Shown here: in pieces, positions 23,302-33,800 of the stretch
Layout: each line of letters opens with the position of its first letter
Numbering within the stretch: the stretch's first letter is position 1
NCBI GenBank assembly: GCA_030248195.1
Contig: JASAND010030764.1
Coordinates: 22,813-86,812, forward strand
DNA from: Trissonchulus latispiculum
Taxonomy: Eukaryota; Nematoda; Enoplea; Enoplida; Ironidae
DNA: 64,000 bases
Direction of reading: 5' to 3'
Made by a program: the position numbers and the translations under genes
The notes under the pieces: generated by a model
Databases searched by the model: none
Told to the model about the DNA's origin: nothing
The model's input: the letters and a program-made list of their open reading frames with translations, nothing else

Positions 23302-23750
23302 TTAACCCAACAATGAAAAGTTTTCCATTATGAATAGTCTAATAGTACCTCCTTTCATTTTTGAGATAATTCCACTGCAAAGTTCCAGCTCATAACACAC
23401 ATTAGTGCAGACCTTTCTTAGCTTTTCGTACAGAGCTTCCAGGTTCACTTCATATCCCAGATGATGAGATACAACCAAATTGCAAACTGTTTGTTCCTTC
23501 ACAGATAGTTTCAAAATTTTGCTCAAGACAGAAATGCAAGTATTAGCATCTTGTTCAGATTTAGCTCCCAGACATAGAAAACTTCCAGTAGAATACAACA
23601 AAATGTGCAAGGTTTTAGAGATAGTATGGCACCACTAAACAATATAGGATAATAAACTGCATCGGAAATCGTAAGTAAGTCAAGCTTCGAAGTCAAGTTT
23701 CGAGTCAAATTTGACTTTCAAAGCCAAATTGACGATCTTCATAGCCCTGC
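23302..23750 (-). pseudogene. TBP-like (TATA-binding protein) ORF fragment
   Basis: The - strand encodes LLYSTGSFLCLGAKSEQDA, the end of a first TBP repeat (S-G...GAKSE). It then has TVCNLVVSHHLGYEVNLEAL and YELELCSGIISKMKGG with RLFIMENFSLLG, the opening and core strands of a second repeat. Eukaryotic TBP has this two-fold saddle with the same order: NIV...LG...DL, then Y.PE.FPG...R and a strand ending in G. The sequence stops exactly at the ribozyme module, before the usual GAK motif and last helix. The upstream part is frameshifted near 23600. It is much diverged from host TBP and intronless, so a viral or element-encoded TBP-like factor is likely. Confidence 0.6.
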
Positions 23751-23884
23751 TCTGACAAGTCTGTAGAGGTGGATAGTGCGTATAAATTCGTAATTTATCA
23801 ACTAACTATTTTACAATGGAATCATTCTTTTCACTCCTTTTTCTTAAATAGTCTATGATTTCATTAAAACTCCAACCTCCCAAC
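23751..23884. other. Short AT-rich stretch before the BEL element
   Basis: No gene is visible. It would be the upstream flank of the TBP-like ORF and ends at the 5' LTR of the BEL element. Confidence 0.4.
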
Positions 23885-24032
23885 TGTCGCGATGAACGCG
23901 ATTTCAACCAAGAAAACTGAAACTTTGATAAAGTAGAAGAAGATTTGAACACATACAAAAACCTAAGTACAAACGTTCTCTATAAAAGTAGTAACTTTCA
24001 TTACGAAAACCTACTATATACGGTTTTCCACA
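23885..24032 (+). repeat. 5' LTR of the BEL/Pao element
   Basis: It runs from TGTCGCGATGAACGCG to GGTTTTCCACA, 148 bp, and differs from 26416-26563 at a few positions only. The TG...CA ends are typical of LTRs. Confidence 0.85.
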
Positions 24033-24333
24033 ACGTGCAATGAAACGTCTAAAGCACAAAAGGAACTGTTCTGTGGCCATATCTTCTATAACTTCTAGAT
24101 GAACGGCTCTTGTTACCGCACAGGTAAACAGACAAATCCAAACTTTGATTATTCTCGAGTGATACACATACATGGGTCCAATATAATCCAGTCCCGTGTA
24201 TGTAAATACAGGGCATTCTTCTAGCCGGAATCTAGGAATTTGTGGAATTTCAGAGTACTTGTAAGATCCTCCTTACCATCTGCGGCAGATTAGGCACTTT
24301 TTCAAGACATTCTTCGTGACAGCACGTCCATGG
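24033..24333 (-). repeat. Inverted duplicate of integrase sequence inside the BEL element
   Basis: The - strand matches the + strand at about 25078-25375: the GLDYIGP region, CLFTCAVTRAVHLEVIEDM and the RRFIAR...GKP segment. It ends near CATGGACGTCC, where short direct repeats (GCAGCACGTCCAGAACCGC) mark the switch to + strand sequence. This looks like template switching during reverse transcription. Confidence 0.8.
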
Positions 24334-24355
24334 ACGTCCAGAACCGCAGCACGTC

Positions 24356-26118
24356 CAGAACCGCCTCAATGAAATAAGGAAGTTAGAAGGTGCAGAATTC
24401 AAATATGTTCCTTCAGAGGAAAACCCAGCGGACTGCCCAACCAGAGGAAAAACCGTTGAAGAATTACAGGCAGAATTTTGGTGGAATGGACCACAATGGC
24501 TGCAAAGATTTGAATTAGATTGGCCTGATCAAGATATGGATTTCGAACCCGACAGCATTCGAGAAAATGATGTCACACCTAGTACTACAACTACAAAGAC
24601 GATGATAGTGCCGAAGGTAACGACACCGATGGTTATCAACTATGAAAATTTTTCAACCTTGTCGAGATTATTACCACAACAGCTTGGGTACTACGATTCA
24701 AGAATAATCTACTTAGTAGTGCAAAGCAGTCAGGAACATTAACCAAGGTCGAGGTTAACGATGCCAAGACATTTGGAAAAACTAATTCAGCAGCTTTACT
24801 TTTCGGAAGTGATAGATGAACTTACAAGGAAAGAACAGTACACCAGTAGTATGGTTAAGAAACTACGACTCTTTTTGGACGATAAAGGAGTTATTGGATG
24901 CGGAGGAAGAATAGCATATTACACTCTGACATTCGAATCGAAATTTCCGGAGCTGCTTCCTAAGACCGACTTCTTCTCTTTCCTCATCATTGAAGACTTT
25001 CATCGAAGATTCGGCCATGCTGGAGTATATCACACCTTGGCTGATTTGAGGAGTGAATATTGGATTCCCCATGGACGTGCTGTCACGAAGAATGTCTTGA
25101 AAAAGTGCCTAATCTGCCGGAGAGGGGAAGGAGGATCTTACAAGTACTCTGAAATGCCACAAATTTCTAGATTCCGGCTAGAAGAATGCCCTGTAGTTAC
25201 ATACACGGGACTGGATTATATTGGACCCCTGTATGTGTATCACTCGACAATAATCGAAGTTTGGATTTGTCTGTTTACCTGTGCGGTAACAAGAGCCGTT
25301 CATCTAGAAGTTATAGAAGATATGACCACAGAACAGTTCCTTTTGTGCTTTTAGACGTTTCATTGCACGTCGTGGAAAGCCATCAATGTTAATCTCGGAC
25401 AATGCTACAATATTTAACTTAGGATGTCAAACAGTGAAGCAGATCTGGAAACCGGGAGTTGGAAATGCCGAACTAGAAGGATATATGAGTTCAAAAGGTA
25501 TTGATTAGAAGTTTTTACCTGAATATTCTCCATGGATGGGAGGATTTTACGAACGACTTGTTGGAGTTGTGAAGCGATGCCTAAGAAAGATCATCTGCAA
25601 CCGCCGCTTGACCTTGACGCAATTGTGGACTGTGGTAACGGAAGTAGAAGCTATCGTGAACTCACGACCATTAACATTTGTAGACAACGAGGACGGGATG
25701 TTTGATAAAGTTTTGTCTCCTTCGGATTTTTTAACTCCTCTCCGAGGAAACGGAATTCCGGACGTGCCTAATCCTGAAACTGAGTACAGACCAGGTATGC
25801 CCAGTTCTTCCGAACAGCTTCTGAAACGCTGGCACAAAGGTCAGAGACTCATTAATTCCTACTGGGAAATGTGGAGAAGAGAATATCTTCAAAGTCTCCG
25901 AGAAAGAAATAACCGCTCACGTATGCGAGGAGAAGTGGACATATTCCCCATGGTGAATGATGTTGTCCTCATCAAGGAAGATGGTCAGAAAAGAGGGCAA
26001 TGGAAATTAGGAAGAATACAAGAACTGGTGATCAGTTTTGATAGTAAGACAAGAGCTGCCATCGGTCAAACTCGTTTTGGAAAGACAATACAAAAATCGC
26101 TAAAACTTTTGTATCCCC
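24356..26118 (+). pseudogene. BEL/Pao pol remnant: RNase H tail, integrase and C-terminal domain
   Basis: Order of motifs: the YVPSEENPADCPTRG segment that ends the RNase H region of BEL/Pao pol; a zinc-binding HHCC head (H...H in FGHAGVYHTLADL, C..C in KKCLICRRG); the catalytic core with Asp in GLDYIGP, Asp in LISDNATIF and Glu in GGFYERLVGVVKR; then VNSRPLTF, a KRWHKGQRLINSYW...WRREYLQSLRER segment and WKLGRIQEL, which form the BEL-type integrase C-terminal domain. The frame is broken near 24743, near 25350 and by a TAG near 25506, so no full product can form. All three DDE residues are still readable across frames. Confidence 0.85.
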
Positions 26119-26415
26119 TAGAAACAGGAAAGGCTTCCCGAAACGAGCAAGGTGACAAAGGACCTAAAGGAAAGGAAAGAAGCCTGCCTGAGGTGCATGC
26201 AGATGGGGTACGGCTATGCCTGGGCCTACTGAGAGTCCCGAATTTGGTGGTGTTCCGGATGGATCGGGAACGAAGGGGAAAGGGCCTGCTCAAGACAATA
26301 AAGCACCAACTTCAAGGATTGCCGATCCAAATAAAGGAAATTGTGCTCACGCCATAGCAGACGGAAGGCCGCTAAGAAGGCAAGAAAGCAAATTCGGGAG
26401 ATTGCCGCTTGGGAA

Positions 26416-26563
26416 TGTCGCAATGAACGCGATTTCAACCAAGAAAACTGAAACTTTGATAAAGTAGAAGAAAATTTGAACACATACAAAAACCTAAGTA
26501 CAAACGTTCTCTATAAAAGTAGTAACTTTCATTATTCAAACCTACTATATACGGTTTTCCACA
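26416..26563 (+). repeat. 3' LTR of the BEL/Pao element
   Basis: It is a direct repeat of 23885-24032, from TGTCGCAATGAACGCG to GGTTTTCCACA. Confidence 0.85.
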
Positions 26564-26626
26564 AGTTTACAGAACAGTCGTTTGATATATCTATTTTGCT
26601 TTTTGACATTACATTTATTCTTTAAT

Positions 26627-26935
26627 CTACCTGCTCTGTAAGAAAATAGTCACCGACCTTTTTATCAAAAAATAAATACAATATTCGCCACATACAATAG
26701 TACCAAAGTCCTGCAAGCTATAGTACTTAAATTTATCCATTTTATATGCTTCTTTACATTCTTCGACAGGATCCAATCCATAGCTATTAAAATACTCTAT
26801 ATATTGATCAAAAATACATTGCAATCCATTGTCGTCCAGGAGCTACTGCAAGATCAGTATTGAGAACCAAACATGCCGGTCTAGCCTTTATGACAGGTAA
26901 TTGATCACTCGGAAATACCCCCAGGAAGCATCTTT
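26627..26935 (-). pseudogene. Adenain-like protease fragment with catalytic-Cys region (copy C)
   Basis: The - strand shows the FPSDQLP and LVLNTD segments, PGRQWIAMYF, the shared frameshift, then YFNSYGLDPVEE, YYSLQDF and TIVCGEYCIYFLIKRS before a stop. The CG.YCIYFL segment is where adenovirus and Polinton proteases carry the catalytic cysteine. As in copies A and B, the catalytic His position reads Gln. Confidence 0.65.
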
Positions 26936-26992
26936 TAACCGAAGAATTCTTTGTTAAAGTTTCTGGACTCTAGAGTTAAATCTCTCGACTAT

Positions 26993-27580
26993 TCATATTG
27001 TGTAGTCAAAGAACGGAGTCCGACTCTGATCGATGGATATTAAGTTATCAAATTCTCCATATACGATGATTTCCACCCCTTTTGGGTTGGAGTTGAGTGG
27101 TTCCTTAAGTTGCATATATGGAGATAAGTCACCTCTAATGAACTCCATTGCTCCCCCATCCACACAGTCTGCTATCAAATCAAATACAAAAACTGTGTAT
27201 CATTTTTATATTGATCATAGGAAATATGGATCCCTCTATCGCTTTTAGTTAAATTGATCACTTCAGATAGATACACGATAGTGTACCGGAACTTGTTCCA
27301 GTTCATTTTCATAGGATGCTTAGGAATGTATTCATCTCCACACTTTAAAGATAATTCACTAATGTTACAGTTTTCAAACTGGGACGGATGCTTGTTAAAA
27401 GAACCAATGAATGCTTCGGAATCGACCATAAACATGACTACCCTTCTAGGAAGTTGACCGGAAAATATCTAATTTTCCACGATTGTTTGAGACTTTGGTG
27501 CAATATGTCGGGTTACGATTTTGATAAGTCGAACAGGATATTTTGCTGTATTGTTGTTTCTTAAAATCTTTTCGAAGTTA
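26993..27580 (-). pseudogene. Polinton-type major capsid protein, C-terminal fragment (copy C)
   Basis: It has the same motif order as copy B, with the same TAG after the VEN segment (near 27470) and a stop after FLYLI near 27175. It keeps CNISELSL, where copy B has lost one codon, and otherwise differs at few positions. The shared stops show that A-C descend from an already defective copy. Confidence 0.65.
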
Positions 27581-27689
27581 AATTCTTAAATCTTAAATTC
27601 TTACAAACTAATAAATGTGATGCTTATAGTCTTTTATCTGAAGTGTTGTAATGTATGTCATACGTTGAAAAAATAAAGAAAACGAAGAA

Positions 27690-27744
27690 AATCGTAACGG
27701 TTGCCTAGCCGTCTGATGAGGCGCTGAGCCGGGGCCGAAACGGT
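27690..27744 (+). ncRNA. Hammerhead ribozyme motif, module copy C
   Basis: The GTA cleavage triplet is at 27694-27696, stem I ACGG/CCGT follows, CTGATGA begins at 27713, then stem II GGC/GCC and GAAA, with CGGT closing stem III. It is identical in core and loops to copies A and B, and antisense to the neighbouring capsid fragment. Confidence 0.8.
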
Positions 27745-28143
27745 AAATTGCAGCTATTTTGTAGTACTCAAAATATGCGTTATTGCCTTTAAAAGAGAAA
27801 ATGAACCAAATGTAACAGAAAACTATCACTAATATCAGTTTTAAAAATTCATTACACCTGCAAATTATTAACAAATAGCAATCCCTAAAACCTTACAAAG
27901 CGTTAGCTCGTAAAAACTGCATTAAAAACCGAACAAATAGTCATAAAAATCGGTAGCCCCAAACGAGGATCTGCACATGCTTACCACCTACTGCTGATGT
28001 TGACATTATGTTAACCCACGTGTTAATTGGCTAATACAAGTATCTGCTACTATCTCTATTACAAGTATATGCAAAAAACAGGATAGATGAACAGCATTTT
28101 GTTGATAACCTTTGTAACTGATTCTCTGATAGTTGATGCATCC

Positions 28144-28152
28144 CTATTTATA
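28144..28152 (-). promoter_or_regulatory. TATA box in composite element C
   Basis: The - strand reads TATAAATAG, followed by the same leader and CAACAAAATG start as at 14928. It is a second copy of the presumed element promoter. Confidence 0.5.
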
Positions 28153-28800
28153 CAAGAAATCTGATTGCTTCGTTTGAAATAATGATGTTTGATGTTTGAT
28201 GCTTGAAATAATAATATTTCGTGTTTGGTGTTGGCTTGTAGGAATCTGGTGGGGCCCCCAAAATTGGAAGAGAAAATTAATCCTTTTAATTGCTCTCCTG
28301 CTGAGACGTTGGTCTGTATTAAAGAGAAATGGAAAGGTCAGACGTAAAGGTCAATACTTTGTAATGCAGCAAATTTATTTTATATCTACCTTTAACACTT
28401 GAAATTGCAGCTTTTCTAGAACCGCCATTTAGGATGACATTGATTGCAATAATTTGAAAATAATTTTATCATGCGTTTAATCTGATAATGCCATTTTCAA
28501 CATTTGGTTCCAGTTGAACATAATTTTACATAAAACTGATTGATAGTTTAATTAAAAACTCTTTTACAACAAACTGATTGATAGTATAATTAGAAACTGT
28601 ATAACAATTTGCAACGTCTTTACGCTTAACTTGATTCGACATGAAAATTAATAGATTTCCGCTGGTGCCATTAAATCTTGCAAGTATTTCCCAAACATAT
28701 ATATTTATATTTTCAATTCTCACAGGTTCTGATTGTCAATGATTGGTCTTGAAATCATAGGACGAGCACATTTCCATTAGCTATATCTAGTTTAATGATT

Positions 28801-30005
28801 AGTCTAGTCAGTGGTGTTCCACAGGGTACTGTACTTGGTCCCTTCTTGTTCCTGATTTACGTAAATGACATACCTGAAGTAATTGTCAATTCTAGCATTA
28901 GTCTTTATGCTTGTCATGGACGGTCAGGCCACCGTTTCACTAACATTCTTATAAAGTCGCTTACTATTAGGCTATAAGCGCATTTTTATAAGCGGTTTAT
29001 GAGCGCTTTATAAGATCTTGTAAAGTGTTGCACAAAACTCTTGTATGTCGCTTATAATTTTTGTCCTTATAAGCGCTTATAGCTGTCAAATTCTAACTAT
29101 TTCTACGCTTTTACGAGACCTATATGCTATATATTGTTATTTCGATTGAAAACACATCATGGACATGACAATACATATTCATATGTTTCAAATATATATT
29201 CATCATTATTGGTGAGGTATTATTCAAATAGTTTAAACCTATATTATTATTATTAGTAAATTTTTTAAAAATTTGAAGTTACTAAACATTTACATACGTA
29301 GGTTAATTTCGCCAGTTGTTAATCAAGTAATCAGCCTATATGCTGTATATAATACTATTGATCTAATACTTTAATACCAATCAATTTTGTAATTTTGTTT
29401 GTTTTATATAATTCAAATTTCTTCCGTTGATACGCTTGGGAGAACTTAGACGTTAAAGTAGTGCATTTGCTGTGCCCATTGACTTTAGTCAATAAGCGTA
29501 AGCAGAGAACATGTGAAGGATTTGTAGTTATAAGCGCGTTATAAGTGGTCCTTCCTGCTTATAAAATTTATAAGAAATCTCAACTTACAAGACTTTCGTG
29601 AAACGGTAAAATTTATAAGCTTGTAAAATTGACACTTTTTATAAGTTTATAGCGCTATAAGCGCTTCGTGAAACGGGGCCCAGGACCTTGAGGTGGTGGA
29701 TCATGCAGTAGACCTTGGAATTACACTCTCATCCAATATGAAGACATCTATACACTGTAAAATTGCCCAAAAAGCAAATAAAATTTCTGCCTGTATTTTT
29801 AGATCATTCGAAACTAGAAAAAGACAATTTTTAATTGAAATGTTCAATACTTATGTCAGGCCTATTTGGAATATAACTCACCAGCATGGTCACCGTTTTT
29901 ATTAAAAGATATCGACATGACAGAAAATGTCCAGAGAAGATTTACTAAGCGTATGCCCGGTATGCAAGCAATTACCTATAAGCAACGGTTTGAGATATTA
30001 GGTCA
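28801..30005 (+). pseudogene. Non-LTR retrotransposon reverse transcriptase remnant
   Basis: [22 protein letters not shown] at 28807-28872 is a hallmark LINE reverse-transcriptase block, and the following SLYA should lead to the catalytic DD but is interrupted by a MITE at 28928. After the insertion the frame resumes with DLGITLSSNMK and, in another frame, LEYNSPAWSPFLLKDI...VQRRFTKRM and YKQRFEILG, the thumb-region motifs of jockey/CR1-like enzymes. Gag-like ORF1, endonuclease and 3' tail are missing. Confidence 0.8.
28928..29681. mobile_element. MITE inserted in the LINE remnant, rich in TTATAAGCGC motifs
   Basis: Its left end GGCCACCGTTTCACTAA and right end CGTGAAACGGGGCC are inverted repeats. 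Both arms carry repeated CTTATAA/TTATAAG and AGCGCTTATAG words. It splits the reverse-transcriptase reading frame and has no ORF. Confidence 0.65.
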
Positions 30006-30436
30006 ACAAGGTAACTATGGGCTAATACTGACTTCTGGGATCACGTTTACCGTCGGACGGGCGGACGGACGGAAGGCCCGGCTGGTTACCAGGTTGGACT
30101 CCCAGAAGTGTCAGGCAACCTCAAAACCAACGTATATAAGGGTTTTCGAGGTCGCTGAGCTCGAATTTGACGTTAGTTTTGCTCTAGCTGCTGTTCTGAC
30201 TTCAGTAACAAAACATAAAAATGATTTTTTATTTGTTAAAATTTTAACAAAAAAATCACCCACCCCAGGACGGCTCAGAGGTCCGACTGGGAACTTCTAT
30301 ATATGTATCGATAGCCCACAGTCAGGGCATGTCACCTGCACAGTATGGGTTGCCTAGGGTTTTCCCTTAGTAAATAGCAGCCGAAATTCGAATTTCGGTC
30401 ATTAACGTTTTTGAGGTCACTTTTGGGTACCCTCAC
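30006..30436. other. Unclassified repeat fragment
   Basis: It contains GGACGGGCGGACGGACGG and a TTTTAACAAAAAAATCACCC word that recurs in the repeats at 31590 and 37985. No gene is supported. Confidence 0.4.
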
Positions 30437-30440
30437 TTAA

Positions 30441-31446
30441 GGTGGTGGTATCCTTTTGTGCAGTGCTTTTGTGGTGATTTTTGTGAAACGCTATAACTTT
30501 CGCAATGTTGGGAGTTGCAAAGAGCTTTATACATCGTTTTAAAGCTTATTATCTGTACATTCACATGAGCTTACAGAACTGGCAAAATTTTCTTTTTTTA
30601 GCAGAAATTTTCTGACAAGCTGACATCTAACAGGATGAATATAGACCAAAAGTTTTTGAACACCGATTTCTCAAAACTGAAGAATCGGTCAAAAGTTCTT
30701 TTTGTGCCACGATATGAAGGACACATGGGCTGAGGAACTATTTTTCGGATTTGGCTCAGCAGGTCTTAACGTCGAGAAAATCGGCCAAATGCACAGTAAC
30801 AAGAAATTTCGCAACTTCGCATTGAGTTTTCTTGCTACTCAATAAGTTTTAGCCCAAACCAAGAAACACGTCCCCCGCAGAAGTGTGAATTTCGATTCTG
30901 CCGAAAATCTCCGGAATCCGTCGAGTAGTGTTTGAGAAATCGATGTTCGAAACAAAATAATCGCAGTTTTGCCAAAATGGTTTTTCGGCCAAATCTCTAG
31001 CTGAAAGCAATAAAGTCCGGCTAATAGGTATTCATAAAATGTGCATTTGGACGATGTATCGATAGAGTATAACTAAGCCAATTTTGTCCTAAACATGTGG
31101 CAGTAATTTTGAAAAAACTGATTTCCTCGAAAATGGCCATTTTTTGACCCTAAAAACAGTTTTTTGCTTATACTGACTTAACCACTGGATATAGCTCAAA
31201 GATTGTAAGAGCAAAAATGTTCATTTTCGAGTCCTCTTTCCAGCCATACCAACCAATCCCGTATCTTGTCTACCTACTGGGAGCTTAAGGCCAAAAACCA
31301 AAACTTTCTTATCTTTTGGCCTAAGAATACGGGACCGGTCCTAAAATGTTAAAGAGCACGAAAATGGGTTATTTCGTAAGTTTTAGCCCTTTGCGTAAAG
31401 GATTAAAGCCGTAGGAGTCAAAAATACCCGAAAGGAAACCAGCACC
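30441..31446. mobile_element. 1.0 kb TTAA-flanked MITE
   Basis: GGTGGTGGTATCCTTTTG at the left and GAAAGGAAACCAGCACC at the right are inverted. TTAA flanks both (30437-30440 and 31447-31450). The interior is AT-rich and non-coding, which fits a piggyBac- or Kolobok-type non-autonomous element. Confidence 0.7.
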
Positions 31447-31460
31447 TTAAAGGTCTGCCA

Positions 31461-31615
31461 TGAACGCATGGAGAGGGACTAGGGGCTCAAACTCACAGGC
31501 TGTAATGTCGAGATGTGTGGCTATCACCACGCAAAAAATTGGGTCTCTGCGACTTTCCTGTGAGTCAGGGTTGGGTGATTTTTTTGTTAAAATTTCGGGT
31601 CATTTTTTTGTTAAG
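31461..31615 (+). repeat. Dispersed repeat, partner of 37979-38121
   Basis: It includes GACTAGGGGCTCAAACTCAC, ATGTCGAGATGTGTGGCTAT, CTCTGCGACTTTCCTGTGAG and GTGATTTTTTTGTTAAAATT. All recur inverted at 37979-38121. Confidence 0.75.
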
Positions 31616-32202
31616 CTTTTTTTTTAGTTCGGACTCAGCCACCGGTTAGGCACTGTAGTAGGCCTGTTAGGTGCTGCTCTCCGCAGTCCTTTTGCAGAAG
31701 GCGGACAAGAAGCGGAGAAGCGAAGTTCACGGATAGAAAACGTGAACCCCAAGCCAAGCCGGCGTGCGGTTATTGGCCAACTTCAGATTAACTGAAGTAG
31801 CCTCAGTCGCCCCCAAGGCAGCCTGCGTTGTCTGTTAGCAACACAGGCTGCCCCCCGCTTATCTACAGCGACGAAGTTGGCGGAAAACTATTTGTGCCTG
31901 CTCGGAAGGCATGGGAAGAAAAAGAAAAGGCTGCAGAAAAGGAAGCGAAGGGAGGGGGCGAGCCTTAAATAGGAAAGTATAAAAATCCGCCTGCTAAAAA
32001 GAAAAAATTTGATAATTTAATTTAGAAATAAAATTAGACACAGCGGGACCTTTTTCACCCGCCATGCCTAATATTATTTCCAAACAAAATATTATAATAA
32101 AACTAATATACCTTCTCAAAGGTCTTACCACTCGCCTGGTAACCCCTGGCGAGTGAGGGGGGCAATCCGTCGTTGGTGTTGTAATGGTTGTTGCTGCTGT
32201 TG

Positions 32203-32209
32203 TTGTACT

Positions 32210-32250
<41 letters not shown>

Positions 32251-32252
32251 GG
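32203..32252 (+). repeat. (TTG)n microsatellite
   Basis: An almost uninterrupted TTG run of about 16 units, preceded by degenerate units from about 32165. Confidence 0.9.
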
Positions 32253-32897
32253 GCCTGGAGGGGGAAGCTTCAAGGGGATGGCTGCGAAGATAATTCGAAA
32301 ATATTCGAATTTATCATATGCTGCTAAACTTCGCAGCCATCCCCTCCAAGCGTTGGATCAGATCTCTTTTGTTAAGCTTGCGATAGCTTAAAATTGAAAC
32401 ACAACTCTGATAAATTCTGAAAAAAATTATTGACGTTGACAAATAAAAATGACGTTCAGGAAATAAAAATGACGAAAATTTAATGAAATCCGATTTGAAG
32501 AAACGCTGTTCGCGAAAATCGGAGACCATAGATAGAGACCACCGTCCACCAGTAAAAAGTTTCCGACCGGGCCGGAACCACGACGGTGGAAGGGCGCCAG
32601 AGCACTGTGGAGGGGTCAACGGAGCCCGGATTTGAATTCCTAGTCGCCAAAGCCCCCCTAGGACCCATTTTAACGGATGGAGAACGCCGGAATAAAAATT
32701 TTCCCGCTGGCTCACCTCCCAAAAATCGGGTTCGGCGCTCTACAGTTCGCAGTTCAGCAGCTACACTAAATCTAGTATTTTTCCTGAAACCGCCACCCCC
32801 GAAATCCTCCGTAGATAAATTTTCGCCAAATTTTATCGACGATTTTATATATATTCAAAACCGTTTTGACCTCTAAAGTAAATGATTACCACCAATT

Positions 32898-33003
<106 letters not shown>

Positions 33004-33489
33004 CTTTGGTTTTTTGGCTAAATATATATACTAAATCTGATGCGCTCTTTCACCTGGAAGCATCAAATCTACTCTAGAGTCAATATTTTTGGGAGATTTT
33101 TATACTACAAGCCATTTTTCATTTTGTCGGATACAAAATCACCGATTTTTTATTAATCTCAGAACCTGTGGTGCTGGTAAGGATTTTAATACCTGAATTG
33201 ATAGAGGCCGGTGCCGGGAACTTATTACATGCAAAGCTGCTTCCAGGTTGGCCAACATTTGTGAGAAAGTTAGAGGCTTAAGTCGAAAAATCATGTTTTC
33301 CGGGTCTGAGCTTATTTTTGCTGCCCCCCCCCCATAAATTCCGACATCCCCTCCCATAACCCGAAAAAATTGCCAAATTTCACCATGTTTACCCTAAATT
33401 TTCAAGTGGCACTTCCGGAATTTTAACAAAATTTTCGCTATTTTAGCTTAAAACCCCTACGTAGAATCAGTAATTTTTAGTCAATAGTC

Positions 33490-33800
33490 ATTCGAAAAAA
33501 GCTACTTAGATCGGGTTTTTCATTCAAATATAAACTAAAACTTGAATTTCACACGGGAAGTGCCACAATTGAGTATATATACCACAATATTTAAGATATG
33601 TGAGGTGTGGGTTCCCCCCGTTTGGGATTCTCTCCAATTGGGTTTTCCCCCGCTACTTTTTTCATTATAACCGGTCTGACGGTGCAACCTACACTATGTA
33701 ACATAAATGGAACTTCTAGGTACGCCTCTCATCTAGATCTAACCCTTAAAATAAAAAAGTCCCAGTCAAAATCCGAAAATGTGGGTTCCCCCCATGGCTA
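33490..33800 (+). repeat. Dispersed repeat with GGGTTTTCCCCC words, copy 1
   Basis: The series ACTTAGATCGGGTTTTTCAT, CACGGGAAGTGCCA, GGGTTTTCCCCCGCTACTTT, AATCCGAAAATGTGGG and CCCCATGGCTATA recurs in the same order at 39830-40145, and in a diverged form at 43265-43560. Confidence 0.7.

Larger units (their letters stand above)
23885..26563 (+). mobile_element. BEL/Pao LTR retrotransposon, internally deleted and rearranged
   Basis: Two nearly identical 148-bp direct repeats that begin TG and end CA bracket the element. Between them lie an inverted duplicate of part of the integrase (24033-24333) and the 3' third of pol in the + direction. Gag, protease and reverse transcriptase are absent. I found no clear target-site duplication (CCAAC before, AGTTT after). 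The right LTR directly abuts composite element C. Confidence 0.8.
26564..28800 (-). mobile_element. Composite Polinton-derived element, copy C
   Basis: On the - strand it has part of the left terminal repeat (28800-28165), the TATA leader, the ribozyme module (28035-27607), capsid fragment, and protease fragment running to a natural stop at 26627. Unlike copies A and B it keeps the end of the protease and about 60 further bases before meeting the BEL LTR. It therefore preserves parental sequence that A and B lost. Its outer end is cut by a non-LTR retrotransposon at about 28800. Confidence 0.7.

Noticed and set aside
32188..32391. ORF with a long Cys run
   Set aside because: Translation of the (TTG)n microsatellite in one frame.
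32480..32876. Overlapping ORFs of 80-133 codons on both strands
   Set aside because: No conserved motif; mutual overlap on opposite strands and no splice or promoter support.
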